Source of the DNA: Vreelandella boliviensis LC1
GTDB taxonomy: Bacteria; Pseudomonadota; Gammaproteobacteria; Pseudomonadales; Halomonadaceae
Direction of reading: 5' to 3'
Assembly (NCBI RefSeq): GCF_000236035.1
Contig: NZ_JH393258.1
Span: 822,791-868,713 of the forward strand
Length of the DNA: 45,923 bases
The position numbers and the translations under genes are program-made. A model generated the notes under the pieces. That model was given only the letters and a program-made list of their open reading frames with translations. It was not told the origin of the DNA and ran no database searches. Below, in pieces: positions 35,180-43,882 of the stretch (its first letter is position 1; the number at the start of each line of letters is the position of its first letter).

Positions 35180-36193
35180 ATGAGCCAATCTATTGCAGTC
35201 ATTAAGGGCGACGGCATCGGCCCCGAGATTATGGACGCCACGCTGCGAGTACTCGACGCGCTAGATTGCGGCTTAACCTACCAGCATATTGACGCTGGCT
35301 TAGGCGCGCTTGAAAAGCATGGCACGCTGATTCCCCAGGAGTCGCTAGATGCCATCGAGAAATACGGCATTGCGCTGAAAGGCCCGCTGACCACGCCGAT
35401 TGGTAAGGGTTTCTCTTCGATTAATGTTCAGTTGCGCCGTCACTTTGATCTTTACGCCAATGTGCGCCCAGCGATTAGCTTCCCCGGCACCCGCTCGCGT
35501 TATGACGACATTGATATGATTACCGTGCGCGAAAACACCGAAGGTGCGTATCTCTCCGACGGTCAGGAGATGATCGACGACGGTGATACCGGCATTTCAG
35601 TTATCAAAGTCACCCGCAAAGGCTCAGAGCGTATTGTGCGCTACGCCTTTGAGCTGGCCAAAAGCAACGGCCGTAAGAAAGTTACCGCAGTACATAAAGC
35701 TAATATCATCAAAACCAGCTCTGGCCTCTTCTTGGATGTGGCGCGCGAAATCGCCAAAGAGTACCCCGAGATTGAATTCCAGGAGATGATTGTCGATAAC
35801 GCCTGCATGCAGCTGGTGATGAATCCGCACCAGTTTGATGTGGTGGTCACCACCAACCTGTTTGGCGACATTCTCTCTGACCTGTGTGCCGGGCTTGTCG
35901 GCGGCTTGGGCTTGGCGCCAGGCGCGAACATCGGCGAAAAAGCGGCGATCTTTGAGGCTGTGCATGGCTCGGCACCGGATATCGAAGGCAAAAACATCGC
36001 TAACCCCTGCGCACTGCTGCTTGCCGCTGCCCAGATGCTCGATCACCTGGGCATGGCGGAGAAAGGCACCGCTATCCGCCAGGGTATTCGTACCGTGCTG
36101 GAAACCCGCCGCGACATGGTCACCCCCGATATGGGCGGCACCGGCTCTACCGACTCCTTCGCCCAGGCGCTGGTGGAATACGTTCAGGGCTAA
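35180..36193 (+). CDS. icd: Isocitrate dehydrogenase, NAD-dependent type
   Basis: Oxidative decarboxylation of isocitrate in the TCA cycle. The 337-residue protein belongs to the beta-decarboxylating dehydrogenases. The substrate loop SSINVQLRRHFDLYANVRP has the S-x-N-x-x-L-R pattern of isocitrate rather than isopropylmalate enzymes. In the cofactor site HGSAPDIEGKNIANP, Asp-Ile replaces the Lys-Tyr of NADP enzymes, which predicts NAD use. The ATG at 35180 has AGAGGAG nearby; the frame is open upstream. Homoisocitrate or related substrates cannot be fully excluded. Confidence 0.88.
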   Translation: MSQSIAVIKGDGIGPEIMDATLRVLDALDCGLTYQHIDAGLGALEKHGTLIPQESLDAIEKYGIALKGPLTTPIGKGFSSINVQLRRHFDLYANVRPAISFPGTRSRYDDIDMITVRENTEGAYLSDGQEMIDDGDTGISVIKVTRKGSERIVRYAFELAKSNGRKKVTAVHKANIIKTSSGLFLDVAREIAKEYPEIEFQEMIVDNACMQLVMNPHQFDVVVTTNLFGDILSDLCAGLVGGLGLAPGANIGEKAAIFEAVHGSAPDIEGKNIANPCALLLAAAQMLDHLGMAEKGTAIRQGIRTVLETRRDMVTPDMGGTGSTDSFAQALVEYVQG

Positions 36194-36219
36194 GGCGTAC
36201 AGAGCAACTAGTCCGCCCC

Positions 36220-36264
36220 TTTCTAGCCGATCGCTTTCTAGCCGATCATTTTCTAACCAATGTC
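36220..36264. repeat. 15-bp tandem repeat (three units) across the zntA stop codon
   Basis: TTTCTAGCCGATCGC (36220), TTTCTAGCCGATCAT (36235) and TTTCTAACCAATGTC (36250). Each unit carries CTA, which is a TAG stop on the minus strand. Fifteen bases is five codons, so on the zntA strand the repeat gives three in-frame stops in a row. Confidence 0.8.
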
Positions 36265-38457
36265 ATTAAAGCGGTAGCGCAACAGATACAACGCATTGAG
36301 GGTGACCAACACGGTCGCCCCAGTGTCGGCCATCACCGCGACCCACATCCCGGTATATCCCAGCACTGTCGAGACCAAAAACAGCGCTTTAAATCCCAGC
36401 GCTAGCGCTACGTTGGTTTTGACGTTGCGCATGGTGGCCCGGGAGAGCGCGATCATTTCGGCTATCCCGCCTACCCGGTTTTTAAGCAGCGCGGCATCAG
36501 CAGTTTCAAGCGCCACATCCGTACCGCTGCCCATGGCTATGCCTACCTCTGCCGCCGCAAGCGCCGGCGCATCGTTAATACCATCGCCTACTTTGCCCAC
36601 TGGCCCCAGCCCTTGTGCTTGCCATTGGCGCACGCGCTGAGCTTTATCTTCGGGCATCAGCTCGCCTTCCGCCTCAATGCCTAATTGCTCACCTATAGCG
36701 GCTACGGTACGGGCATTGTCTCCGCTAAGCATAACGGCTTGAACACCCAAACGCGCTAACGCTTGAAGGCCCTTTTGAGCATCTTCACGAGGCTCATCAC
36801 GCAGGGCGATTAACCCGATAGGCTGGTCGTTTTCTAACAATAATGCGAGGCTTTTGCCCTGCTGCTCCAATGCCTCAATACGCACATCCCAATCGTTTGC
36901 TGAACTATTGGAGCGTTGCAAATAGCGTGGGCTAACGAGCATCAGCTCACGCCCTTCCACCTGCCCGGCTACGCCCTGCCCCGCTAACGCCCGTCCACCG
37001 CGTACGGCGGGCAACGTCACCCCAGTCTGTTGGGTTCCCTCAGGGTAAAATCCTTCATTATGAAAGTAATCACTAATCGCCATGGCAAGGGGGTGGCTTG
37101 AACCCTGCTCCAGGGCGGCGGCAAGGCGCACTATTTCACCGGCACTGATGCCATTGAAGCTCTCTACATCCGTTACCGTGGGCTTGCCTGCAGTCAGCGT
37201 GCCGGTTTTATCCAGCGCGACCCGCTTGAGCTTGCCTAGCTGCTCTAGTACCGCGCCACCTTTCATTAACAGGCCGTTGCGAGCACCCACCGATAACCCA
37301 GCCGCAATCGCCGCAGGCGTTGAGATTACCAGCGCACAGGGGCAAGCAATGAGCAGTAGCGCTAAGGCTCGGTAGATGGATTCTGACCACAGCATCGACG
37401 ACACCAGCGGCGGCACGATAGCGACCAGCAGTGCCACCCCGACGACCGCAGGCATATAGTAAAACGCAAAACGGTCAATAAAACGCGCCACCGGCGCTTT
37501 CGCCGCCTGGGCCTCTTCCACTAGTTTAATCACCCGTGCAATAGTGTTGTTTTCAGCGCTGCGGGTTACCTCAACCTCAAGCACGCCATCCAGATTAACG
37601 GTGCCTGCAAACACCGTCTCGCCTTCGCCACGCTCCCGTGGCACCGACTCGCCGTTAACGGGCGATTCATCGATTGAGGAGTGACCGGCAATAATTTGCC
37701 CATCGCAGGGTAGCCGGTCGCCGGGGCGAACCTGCACCCGTTGCCCCGGCTGAAGCGAGGCGGCGGCAATCTCGCGCACTTCACCCCGCTCCAGCAACCG
37801 CGCGGTGGAGGGCGTCAGCCTGGAAAGTGCCGAGATACTGCGCCGGGCCTGAGCGGCGGCGACACCTTCTAGTAGCTCCCCCACCGCAAATAAAAACACC
37901 ACCACCGCCGCTTCGGCGGCTGCGTTTATCGCTAGCGCCCCTAGGGCTGCGATGCTCATCAACATTTCAATGGTGAAGGGGTTGCCCACCTTAAGCGCCT
38001 GCCAAGCACGGTGAATAACCGGCACAAGCCCAACGACCGTCGCGGCGATAAATGGCCAACTGCCCAAGGCGGGCCAGGCGAACTTAAGCCCCCAGGCAAG
38101 CGCCAGCAACGCACCGCTGACAATCACCAAACGTCCTTTCGGCGATTGCCACCAAGAGGTCATTTTTTTCGATTCAGCCGTGTCCACCGATTCATCAATC
38201 ACCTGGTAGCCCAAGGCCTTGAGCGTCGACTTAATTTGGGAATGTGACAGCGCTTTCCCTGGTAGCGCGGTTAATCGAACCGAGCCGGTGACAGAGCTCG
38301 CGGAGACTTCTTCAACATGGCTTAAGCGCGTTAGCGCCGCTTCTACTTTACGTTCGCAGCCGCTGCAGTCCATGCCCTGCACGCGCAGGGTGACAGGTGT
38401 GGTCGACGCTTGCGGTCTACTGGCTTGCGTGGTCTTAGATGATCTGGTGTCACTCAT
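36253..38457 (-). CDS. zntA: Zn/Cd/Pb-exporting P-type ATPase
   Basis: P1B-type ATPase of 734 residues that expels divalent soft metals. One N-terminal heavy-metal-associated domain carries GMDCSGC (Cys31, Cys34). The transmembrane metal site is CPC (Cys372-Pro-Cys374), typical of Zn/Cd/Pb pumps as well as copper pumps. The phosphorylated residue is Asp416 in DKTGTLTAGKP, and GDGINDAPAL precedes the last helices. The divergent MerR-family gene and a 19-bp-spaced operator indicate metal induction. Zinc over copper is inferred from the regulator, the ZIP neighbour and the overall ZntA-like length. Confidence 0.92.
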   Translation of the reverse strand: MSDTRSSKTTQASRPQASTTPVTLRVQGMDCSGCERKVEAALTRLSHVEEVSASSVTGSVRLTALPGKALSHSQIKSTLKALGYQVIDESVDTAESKKMTSWWQSPKGRLVIVSGALLALAWGLKFAWPALGSWPFIAATVVGLVPVIHRAWQALKVGNPFTIEMLMSIAALGALAINAAAEAAVVVFLFAVGELLEGVAAAQARRSISALSRLTPSTARLLERGEVREIAAASLQPGQRVQVRPGDRLPCDGQIIAGHSSIDESPVNGESVPRERGEGETVFAGTVNLDGVLEVEVTRSAENNTIARVIKLVEEAQAAKAPVARFIDRFAFYYMPAVVGVALLVAIVPPLVSSMLWSESIYRALALLLIACPCALVISTPAAIAAGLSVGARNGLLMKGGAVLEQLGKLKRVALDKTGTLTAGKPTVTDVESFNGISAGEIVRLAAALEQGSSHPLAMAISDYFHNEGFYPEGTQQTGVTLPAVRGGRALAGQGVAGQVEGRELMLVSPRYLQRSNSSANDWDVRIEALEQQGKSLALLLENDQPIGLIALRDEPREDAQKGLQALARLGVQAVMLSGDNARTVAAIGEQLGIEAEGELMPEDKAQRVRQWQAQGLGPVGKVGDGINDAPALAAAEVGIAMGSGTDVALETADAALLKNRVGGIAEMIALSRATMRNVKTNVALALGFKALFLVSTVLGYTGMWVAVMADTGATVLVTLNALYLLRYRFNDIG

Positions 38458-38491
38458 CGCTCTTCACTCCAAGTTCGTCTATCTTAGGAGC

Positions 38492-38522
38492 AGCGTAATA
38501 CCTGTAGTCACTAGAGGTTCAA
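38492..38522 (-). promoter_or_regulatory. MerR-type zntA promoter/operator
   Basis: On the minus strand TTGAAC (38522-38517) and TACGCT (38497-38492) are separated by 19 bp. That over-long spacing is typical of MerR-controlled promoters. The spacer holds a dyad, ACCT-TAGT / ACTA-AGGT (38500-38518), broken only at single positions. It abuts the regulator's start codon at 38526, as expected for divergent metal-efflux pairs. Confidence 0.8.
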
Positions 38523-38525
38523 GCA

Positions 38526-39005
38526 ATGAAAGATCAAACCACTGAGCTATCCACTACTGAGCGCTATATCGGCATTGGTGAACTGGCACGCGAGTCCGGC
38601 TGCAAGCCCGAAACGGTGCGCTATTACGAACACATTGGGCTACTGCCTTCAGCGCCTCGCAATGAAGGCAACCAGCGGCGCTACACCACAGCCGCTATCC
38701 GCCGATTGACGTTTATTCGCCATGCGAGAGACTTTGGTTTTTCGGTGGAGGCGGTACGGGAGCTTTTACAAATGGCGGATTACCCGACCATGCCCTGCGA
38801 AGAGGTAGACACGCTAGCAAAGCGTCACCTAGCAGAGGTCGAGGCACGACTCGCGCGACTCACTGCGGTGCGCGATGAGCTAAAACGCATGATCAACCAG
38901 TGCGCGGGGGGCAGTGTTGGCCAGTGCCATATCATTGACGTGCTCAGCGACCACCGGCTGTGCCATCAAGTGGAGCCTCACGGTGGCGCGGATGTCATCG
39001 GCTAG
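38526..39005 (+). CDS. MerR-family metal-responsive regulator (ZntR/CadR/PbrR type)
   Basis: A 159-residue activator. The MerR helix-turn-helix is IGELARESGCKPETVRYYEHIGLLP (about residues 16-40), followed by RRYTTAAIRRLTFIRHARDFGF and a dimerisation helix. Metal-binding candidates are Cys in TMPCEEVDTL, the pair in NQCAGGSVGQCHIID and a late LCHQV. The C-x6-C loop is like that of Zn/Cd/Pb sensors. It is divergent from zntA across 68 bases containing its probable operator, and converges on the ZIP gene. Confidence 0.9.
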   Translation: MKDQTTELSTTERYIGIGELARESGCKPETVRYYEHIGLLPSAPRNEGNQRRYTTAAIRRLTFIRHARDFGFSVEAVRELLQMADYPTMPCEEVDTLAKRHLAEVEARLARLTAVRDELKRMINQCAGGSVGQCHIIDVLSDHRLCHQVEPHGGADVIG

Positions 39006-39008
39006 GGA

Positions 39009-39029
39009 TGGGTTAAAGTGGCTAACCCA
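39009..39029. terminator. Dyad between convergent merR and ZIP genes
   Basis: TGGGTTA and TAACCCA are perfect 7-bp inverted copies around a 7-base loop, spanning the ZIP stop codon. No clear T run follows on either strand, so termination is only a possibility. Confidence 0.4.
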
Positions 39030-39807
39030 GCCACACATCTAAAAACAGCATAATCACCAGCCCCATCGCCAAACCGAAGGTGGCTTTTTTCTGGTGCCCA
39101 CAGCGATGGGTTTCGGGAATGATTTCGTGGCTGATGACATACAACATGGCACCGGCGGCAAACGCCAAGCCCCAGGGCAGCAGTATTTGCGAAACACTGA
39201 CAATACTGGCACCAAATAGCCCGCCGATAGGCTCTATTAGGCCGGTTAGTGCAGCAATCGACCAGGAACGCCACTTTGAGTAGCCCTCGCCCATCAAGGC
39301 TACCGCCACGGCCAGCCCTTCCGGCATGTTCTGTAGGCCAATACCGATAGCCAGCGGCATGCCGCCCTCTAAGCCATTCGCCCCAAAGCCGACGCCCACC
39401 GCCATGCCTTCCGGCAGGTTGTGAATGGTAATCGCAAATACAAACAGCCATACCCGACGCAATGATGCGGCCTCTGGGCCCTCGCGGCCCTGGGCAAAAT
39501 GCTCATGGGGAAGGTGCTCGTTAAGCAGCGCAATCGCGCCCATGCCTAACAAAATAGCCGCACAGACGATTGCAGCGGGCACGGGGCCACCGGCGTAGTA
39601 GATTTCTGCAGCGTCCAAGGCGGGGATAATCAGTGAGAAAAATGACGCCGCCAGCATTACCCCCGCCGCAAACCCTAGCGCTAAATCGCGAAAGCCACGG
39701 CTAGGCGTTTTGCCTAGCAGCACCGGTAGTGCGCCCACCGCCGTCAACAGTCCGGCAATTAAGCTGCCCAAAAACCCCAGTAACAATGTATTTTCCATGG
39801 ACAGCAT
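39022..39807 (-). CDS. ZIP-family divalent metal transporter
   Basis: Inner-membrane metal importer of about 261 residues with eight membrane segments. The metal-site helices carry HNLPEGMAVGVG and GLQNMPEGLAVAVAL, the classic ZIP pair (the second has Asn where some have His). A His-containing loop HLPHEHFAQ sits between helices 3 and 4. I used the ATG at 39807 (MLSMENTLLLG); a GTG at 39849 would add 14 residues. Together with ZntA and its regulator it forms an import-export zinc group. Confidence 0.87.
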   Translation of the reverse strand: MLSMENTLLLGFLGSLIAGLLTAVGALPVLLGKTPSRGFRDLALGFAAGVMLAASFFSLIIPALDAAEIYYAGGPVPAAIVCAAILLGMGAIALLNEHLPHEHFAQGREGPEAASLRRVWLFVFAITIHNLPEGMAVGVGFGANGLEGGMPLAIGIGLQNMPEGLAVAVALMGEGYSKWRSWSIAALTGLIEPIGGLFGASIVSVSQILLPWGLAFAAGAMLYVISHEIIPETHRCGHQKKATFGLAMGLVIMLFLDVWLG

Positions 39808-39971
39808 AAACTCAATTGGCAAACAGAAAGGCATCAAAGAGAACGCCACGTTGTTGTCTAACGTGACCTCAACACGTACTTTAACGCACTAACACCTAAT
39901 GAATAAATAATGATGGTCTTCATCAGCACGATGTCAGTGCGCGCCCTGGGGACATCAATAAAGGGATACTC

Positions 39972-40541
39972 GTGCCTCTTTCCGCTACCTTAGCCGCCGC
40001 CCACTTTACCCAGCTACGACCTCGCTTAGTGGCCTTTGCGCGCCTGCAATTACGTGATGCCACCGCCGCTGAAGATGCTGTACAGGAAACCTTGCTCACC
40101 GCCTTTGAGAAAAGCGCCACCTTTGAAGGGCGCTCAGAGTTCGAGACGTGGGTATTTGGCATTTTAAAATACAAAATTTTGGATCAACTGCGCCAACAGC
40201 GCCGTCAAGGGACTTGGCAACCGTTAGGCCAGGACTTAGATGACGATACCCTTGACCGCCTATTCCAGCAGGATGGTCACTGGCAGAGCGCTGCCCGCCC
40301 TAGTCATTGGGGGGAGCCGGAACAGATATTGGAAAACCAGCGCTTTTGGCAGGTATTTGATGCCTGCCTGATCTCCTTACCGGAGAGCATTGCACGCGTA
40401 TTCACCCTGCGTGAGCTCATGGGGCTTTCCACTACAGATATCTGTAAGGAAATCGGCATTACTGAAACCAACTGCTGGGTCATCTTACACCGTGCACGTT
40501 TACGGCTAAGAGAGTGCTTGGATCATGGTTGGTTAAATTAG
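39972..40541 (+). CDS. ECF-type RNA polymerase sigma factor
   Basis: Group 4 sigma factor of 189 residues. Region 2 is LRPRLVAFARLQLRDATAAEDAVQETLLTAFE plus FETWVFGILKYKILDQLRQ, and region 4 is LPESIARVFTLRELMGLSTTDICKEIGITETNCWVILHRARLRLRECL. An extended linker (about residues 75-115) is rich in Asp and Gln. Translation starts at GTG 39972 with AAAGGGA upstream. A tiny zinc-finger protein gene begins 17 bases downstream and is the likely anti-sigma factor. The regulon and signal are unknown; the zinc transporters next door are suggestive only. Confidence 0.88.
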   Translation: MPLSATLAAAHFTQLRPRLVAFARLQLRDATAAEDAVQETLLTAFEKSATFEGRSEFETWVFGILKYKILDQLRQQRRQGTWQPLGQDLDDDTLDRLFQQDGHWQSAARPSHWGEPEQILENQRFWQVFDACLISLPESIARVFTLRELMGLSTTDICKEIGITETNCWVILHRARLRLRECLDHGWLN

Positions 40542-40557
40542 CTGAAAGGAGCCTGAT

Positions 40558-40761
40558 ATGCTTATGTGCCGCGAAGCTACGGGGTTGATGTCATTAAAAC
40601 AGGACAAAACATTAACATTGCGTGAAAAGATGGCTCTTCGTATTCATCTGTCGATGTGCCGAGCTTGTCGTCACTGCGCCCGCCAATTCGACCTGTTGCA
40701 TCAAGCTGGCAAACATCATCCGGCCTCCCAGCATGATTCTCGCCAAGCGTTAGACGATTAG
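40558..40761 (+). CDS. Small zf-HC2-type (ZAS-like) anti-sigma factor
   Basis: Only 67 residues. CREATGLMSLKQDKTLTLREKMALRIHLSMCRACRHC contains the H-x3-C-x2-C zinc motif (HLSMCRAC) of zinc-binding anti-sigma domains, and no membrane segment follows. It is therefore a soluble anti-sigma consisting of little more than the zinc domain. AGGAG lies 6 bases before the ATG. Co-transcription with the ECF gene supports the pairing; oxidation or zinc loss is a plausible release signal. Confidence 0.8.
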   Translation: MLMCREATGLMSLKQDKTLTLREKMALRIHLSMCRACRHCARQFDLLHQAGKHHPASQHDSRQALDD

Positions 40762-41183
40762 CCTCTTCAACTAGGCACTGCAAACCACCTCACTCCCCTC
40801 TTACGCTTCCCATCAGCAGAATGTTTCGTGCGTCCAATAAAAAAATTATACAAAATCTATACATTAGAGTGCTTTTGCTTAGGATTTTCTCTACAATTAA
40901 AATTATACACATACTGTACAAGAAGTTAAAAGAAACGGTTGGCCTCCACTGCTTTTTCCAAATTGCTCGAACAAGCAGCTTTTCAGGTGACATCAGCTAA
41001 CGCTATTTATCATGAACAGTCTGGCTAGATGCCCTGATTATTAGCCGAAACTAATGGTAAAAAACACCTAAAAGCCCACAATTGCAACATTTTGTGTCAT
41101 ACAGATACAAAATGATGCTTACAAACCGGGACTGCTCTAACCTTGTACAAATGATTCGAATAGCCTCTTTGACAGGATTAGCA
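40762..41183. other. 422-base AT-rich spacer before the PAS-PAS chemoreceptor
   Basis: No convincing gene. The stretch at about 40835-40915 is much richer in A/T than its surroundings and holds two direct copies of AAAATTATACA (40842-40852 and 40899-40909). The receptor frame is open from a TTG at 41082, but its likely start is 41184. Confidence 0.55.
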
Positions 41184-42452
41184 ATGTTCACGCGCCTCGC
41201 TCCTAATGGTTTACACAGTGCACTGTACCAACATACCGCTTGTATCTCTTTTACACCTGAAGGGGTTATCAAGAAGGCAAGTGAGCAATTCCTAACCACC
41301 GTCGGTTACACCCTTGACCAAGTGAAGGGGCAGCACCACCGGGTTTTCTGCTTTCCTGAAGAGAGCAGTAGTCTTGAGTACCGTACTTTTTGGGAAACGC
41401 TGGCAGCGGGGCATAGCCAGCAAGGGCGCTTTCGGCGTTCGAATGCCCAAGGCGAGGAAATTTGGTTAGAAGCTACCTACTTACCGATCTGTAACCGGCG
41501 GGGTAAGGTCGTCGAGGTAGTCAAAATTGCCAATGACATTACTGCCGCGCACCAAGAGGCAGAGCGCAAAAACGCCGTCTTGGAAGCGCTAAATAGCTCT
41601 ATGGCAGTGATTGAATTTACGCCCAGCGGTGAAATTCTCAATTCCAACAAAAACTTTGAGCAGGCGATGGGCTATCGAAATGATGAATTAGTTGGCGCGC
41701 ACCATCGGATGTTTTGTCCTGCCGATTTTTCTCAAACCAACCCACGCTTCTGGGAGCGGCTTGGTCAGGGCGAATTCATGCAAGGGAAGTTTGAGCGTTT
41801 GGATTCTCGCGGCGCCAGCGTATGGCTAGAAGCGACTTACAACCCGATTCAAGATAGCCATGGAAACGTAGTAAAAGTGGTCAAGTTTGCCACCGATATC
41901 ACCCGTTCCGTTGAGGCAGCTGAATCCGCCACGCGCGCCGTCACTGCCGCCCAGAGCACTTCATCTCAGACAGAGCAGATCGCCCAAAACGGCCTTAGCC
42001 ACTTACAGCGAGTAGTACGTGATTCTGAACAGGCAGCGCTAACATTGGCAGAAGCACAACAACTAATCTCCGCTCTTAATAAACAGGCCCAAAGCATTAA
42101 TAGCATTACCGAGTCGATTGCCCGTATTGCCAATCAAACCAACCTGCTCTCGCTTAATGCCGCTGTGGAAGCCGCTCGAGCGGGCGAACAGGGACGCGGG
42201 TTTGCAGTGGTGGCTAACGAAGTGCGCCGCTTGGCTAAAGGCTCTAGCGAAGCGGTGGAGGATATTACCCGGGTGCTAAAAGAGAACAGCGCATTAGTAG
42301 AGCGCACCACTCACGCGATGCAGCAGGTAGTCGAGCAGGGGAAATCGAGCCAAACCAGTGTGAGCGAAATTGAGATTATCGTGAATGAGATACTCACCGG
42401 GGCGCGGAGTGTCTCAACGTCTATTGAGCAGCTTGCGCTTGAGTCCGCTTGA
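41184..42452 (+). CDS. Soluble PAS-PAS methyl-accepting chemotaxis protein (BdlA architecture)
   Basis: Cytoplasmic receptor with two PAS domains (about residues 15-120 and 135-245; repeated motifs such as GQHHRVFC / GAHHRMFC and [11 protein letters not shown] / [11 protein letters not shown]) and a C-terminal signalling domain ([46 protein letters not shown]). There is no membrane segment. From the ATG at 41184, which has AGGA at 7 bases, it is 422 residues, almost the size of Pseudomonas aeruginosa BdlA, which controls biofilm dispersal. That architecture is shared by many haem- or FAD-PAS receptors, so the role is inferred. Confidence 0.88.
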   Translation: MFTRLAPNGLHSALYQHTACISFTPEGVIKKASEQFLTTVGYTLDQVKGQHHRVFCFPEESSSLEYRTFWETLAAGHSQQGRFRRSNAQGEEIWLEATYLPICNRRGKVVEVVKIANDITAAHQEAERKNAVLEALNSSMAVIEFTPSGEILNSNKNFEQAMGYRNDELVGAHHRMFCPADFSQTNPRFWERLGQGEFMQGKFERLDSRGASVWLEATYNPIQDSHGNVVKVVKFATDITRSVEAAESATRAVTAAQSTSSQTEQIAQNGLSHLQRVVRDSEQAALTLAEAQQLISALNKQAQSINSITESIARIANQTNLLSLNAAVEAARAGEQGRGFAVVANEVRRLAKGSSEAVEDITRVLKENSALVERTTHAMQQVVEQGKSSQTSVSEIEIIVNEILTGARSVSTSIEQLALESA

Positions 42453-42462
42453 TGCCCATGCA

Positions 42463-42499
42463 AAAGCCAGCGCATAGGCGCTGGCTTTGCGCTTTTTAC
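42463..42499. terminator. Bidirectional intrinsic terminator
   Basis: A perfect 11-bp stem (AAAGCCAGCGC / GCGCTGGCTTT) with loop ATAG lies 10 bases after the chemoreceptor stop. TTTGCGCTTTTT follows on the plus strand and a TTTT tract on the minus strand, so it can end both this gene and the convergent peroxiredoxin. Confidence 0.85.
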
Positions 42500-42508
42500 A
42501 CTACTCTA

Positions 42509-43159
42509 TTAACGCAGTGGCGTCTTACGCAGGTAAGGCAGAACCGTTTCATATTCGCCATACTTCTGCTTGGCATCCGCGTCAGAAACGCTAGGCGGAA
42601 TAATCACGTCCTGACCTATCGTCCAATCGGCCGGAGTAGCAACACCGTGTTTCGACGTGGTTTGCAGGGCATCCAGGGCGCGTAGGATTTCCGCGAAGTT
42701 GCGTCCTACGGTCATTGGATAAGTCATGGAAAGCTTCAACTGCTTATCCGGCCCGATAATAAACACCGAGCGCACCGTTGCGCTGTCTGCGGGCGTACGA
42801 CCATCGGGCAGGTAGGCATCTTCTGGCAGCATGTCATAGAGCTTTGACACCGTTAGCCCTTCATCGGCGATGATCGGAAAGTCGACCTCGCTGCCGCTGA
42901 CGGTTTGGATGTCATTGCCCCAGCGTTTGTGATCTTCAACGCCATCCACGGATACACCAATCACTTTGGTACCACGTTTCTTCCACTCTGCACTCAGCTG
43001 AGCGACGGCACCAAATTCCGTCGTGCAAACCGGGGTAAAGTCTTTAGGATGCGAAAACAGGATTGCCCAGCTGTCGCCAATCCAGTCATGAAAACGAATC
43101 GACCCTTGGCTAGTCTCCGCTTCGAAATCGGGCACGACTGCATTAATACGTAATGACAT
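42509..43159 (-). CDS. 1-Cys peroxiredoxin (Prx6 type)
   Basis: Thiol peroxidase of 216 residues. The peroxidatic Cys45 lies in SHPKDFTPVCTTEFG, and the Prx6-type C-terminal extension (TPADWTIGQDVIIPPSVSDADAKQKYGEYETVLPYLR) is present. No resolving cysteine is seen at the 2-Cys position. AAGGAGG gives a strong start. It probably reduces hydrogen peroxide or lipid peroxides in the cytoplasm and appears to be a single-gene unit. Confidence 0.93.
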   Translation of the reverse strand: MSLRINAVVPDFEAETSQGSIRFHDWIGDSWAILFSHPKDFTPVCTTEFGAVAQLSAEWKKRGTKVIGVSVDGVEDHKRWGNDIQTVSGSEVDFPIIADEGLTVSKLYDMLPEDAYLPDGRTPADSATVRSVFIIGPDKQLKLSMTYPMTVGRNFAEILRALDALQTTSKHGVATPADWTIGQDVIIPPSVSDADAKQKYGEYETVLPYLRKTPLR

Positions 43160-43344
43160 GCTTTCCTCCTTAATGGGCGCTAGACGCCCTAATAGCTTAT
43201 TTGACTTTCAACACCTTCACTATAGGTTATTTAGCGCTAAGACAGCGAGTTACAAGACAACGTTCATATTCACTTTCATTGTCAATACATAACCCTGGAA
43301 TAGTGCTGATAATGACTTCTCCCTTTATCACCTAGTCAAGAAGA

Positions 43345-43363
43345 CGCCTCCACAAGGGAGGCG
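43345..43363 (-). terminator. Hairpin after luxS-2
   Basis: A perfect 7-bp stem (CGCCTCC / GGAGGCG) with a 5-base loop lies 35 bases past the luxS-2 stop. On the minus strand it is followed by TCTTCTTG, which is T-rich but not a clean run. Confidence 0.55.
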
Positions 43364-43397
43364 GCTGTATAACTACCTGCGTACTGTCACCTAACGC

Positions 43398-43865
43398 TTA
43401 AGCAAACACTTCAGTCCACTCGCTGCGCTTGGCCAGTAGGTTGCGGGCCAGCTCCTGGGCGCCTTCCAGGCTGTGGCTGGCGGCCCAACCGCACTGCATC
43501 TCATTGCAGGCAGGTACTTCAGTGGCTTCTAGCACATCATTCAAGGTTTGTTCGATGATGGTGATCACGCCGTCGTAGTCGTCGTGGTTGATCATCGCGA
43601 TGTAGAAGCCGGTTTGGCAGCCCATGGGGCTTATATCAACCACTTTATCGGTGTGATTACGCGACAGCTCAGCCATTAAGTGCTCAAGGGAGTGCAGCGC
43701 GGGCATATCCATATGCGCTTTGTTAGGCTGGCAGATACGCAGGTCGTATTTATGGATACGATCGCCGTTCTGGCCTTCTTTGATATCGGCTAACCGTACG
43801 TACGGGGCTTTTACCTTGGTGTGATCCAGGTTAAAGCTCTCAACGTTCATCTTTTTATCGGTCAT
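43398..43865 (-). CDS. luxS: S-ribosylhomocysteine lyase LuxS (copy 2)
   Basis: Second complete LuxS, 155 residues, differing from copy 1 at about 16 positions, mostly conservative and clustered toward the C-terminus. All metal ligands and catalytic residues ([20 protein letters not shown]) are intact, so both should be active. It has a much better ribosome binding site (AAAAAGGAG) than copy 1. It lies 17 bases after the ABM-fold gene in the same direction, a context unrelated to metK. Two active LuxS enzymes in one 46-kb region is unusual. Confidence 0.96.
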   Translation of the reverse strand: MTDKKMNVESFNLDHTKVKAPYVRLADIKEGQNGDRIHKYDLRICQPNKAHMDMPALHSLEHLMAELSRNHTDKVVDISPMGCQTGFYIAMINHDDYDGVITIIEQTLNDVLEATEVPACNEMQCGWAASHSLEGAQELARNLLAKRSEWTEVFA

Positions 43866-43882
43866 GTTAGCTCCTTTTTAGC

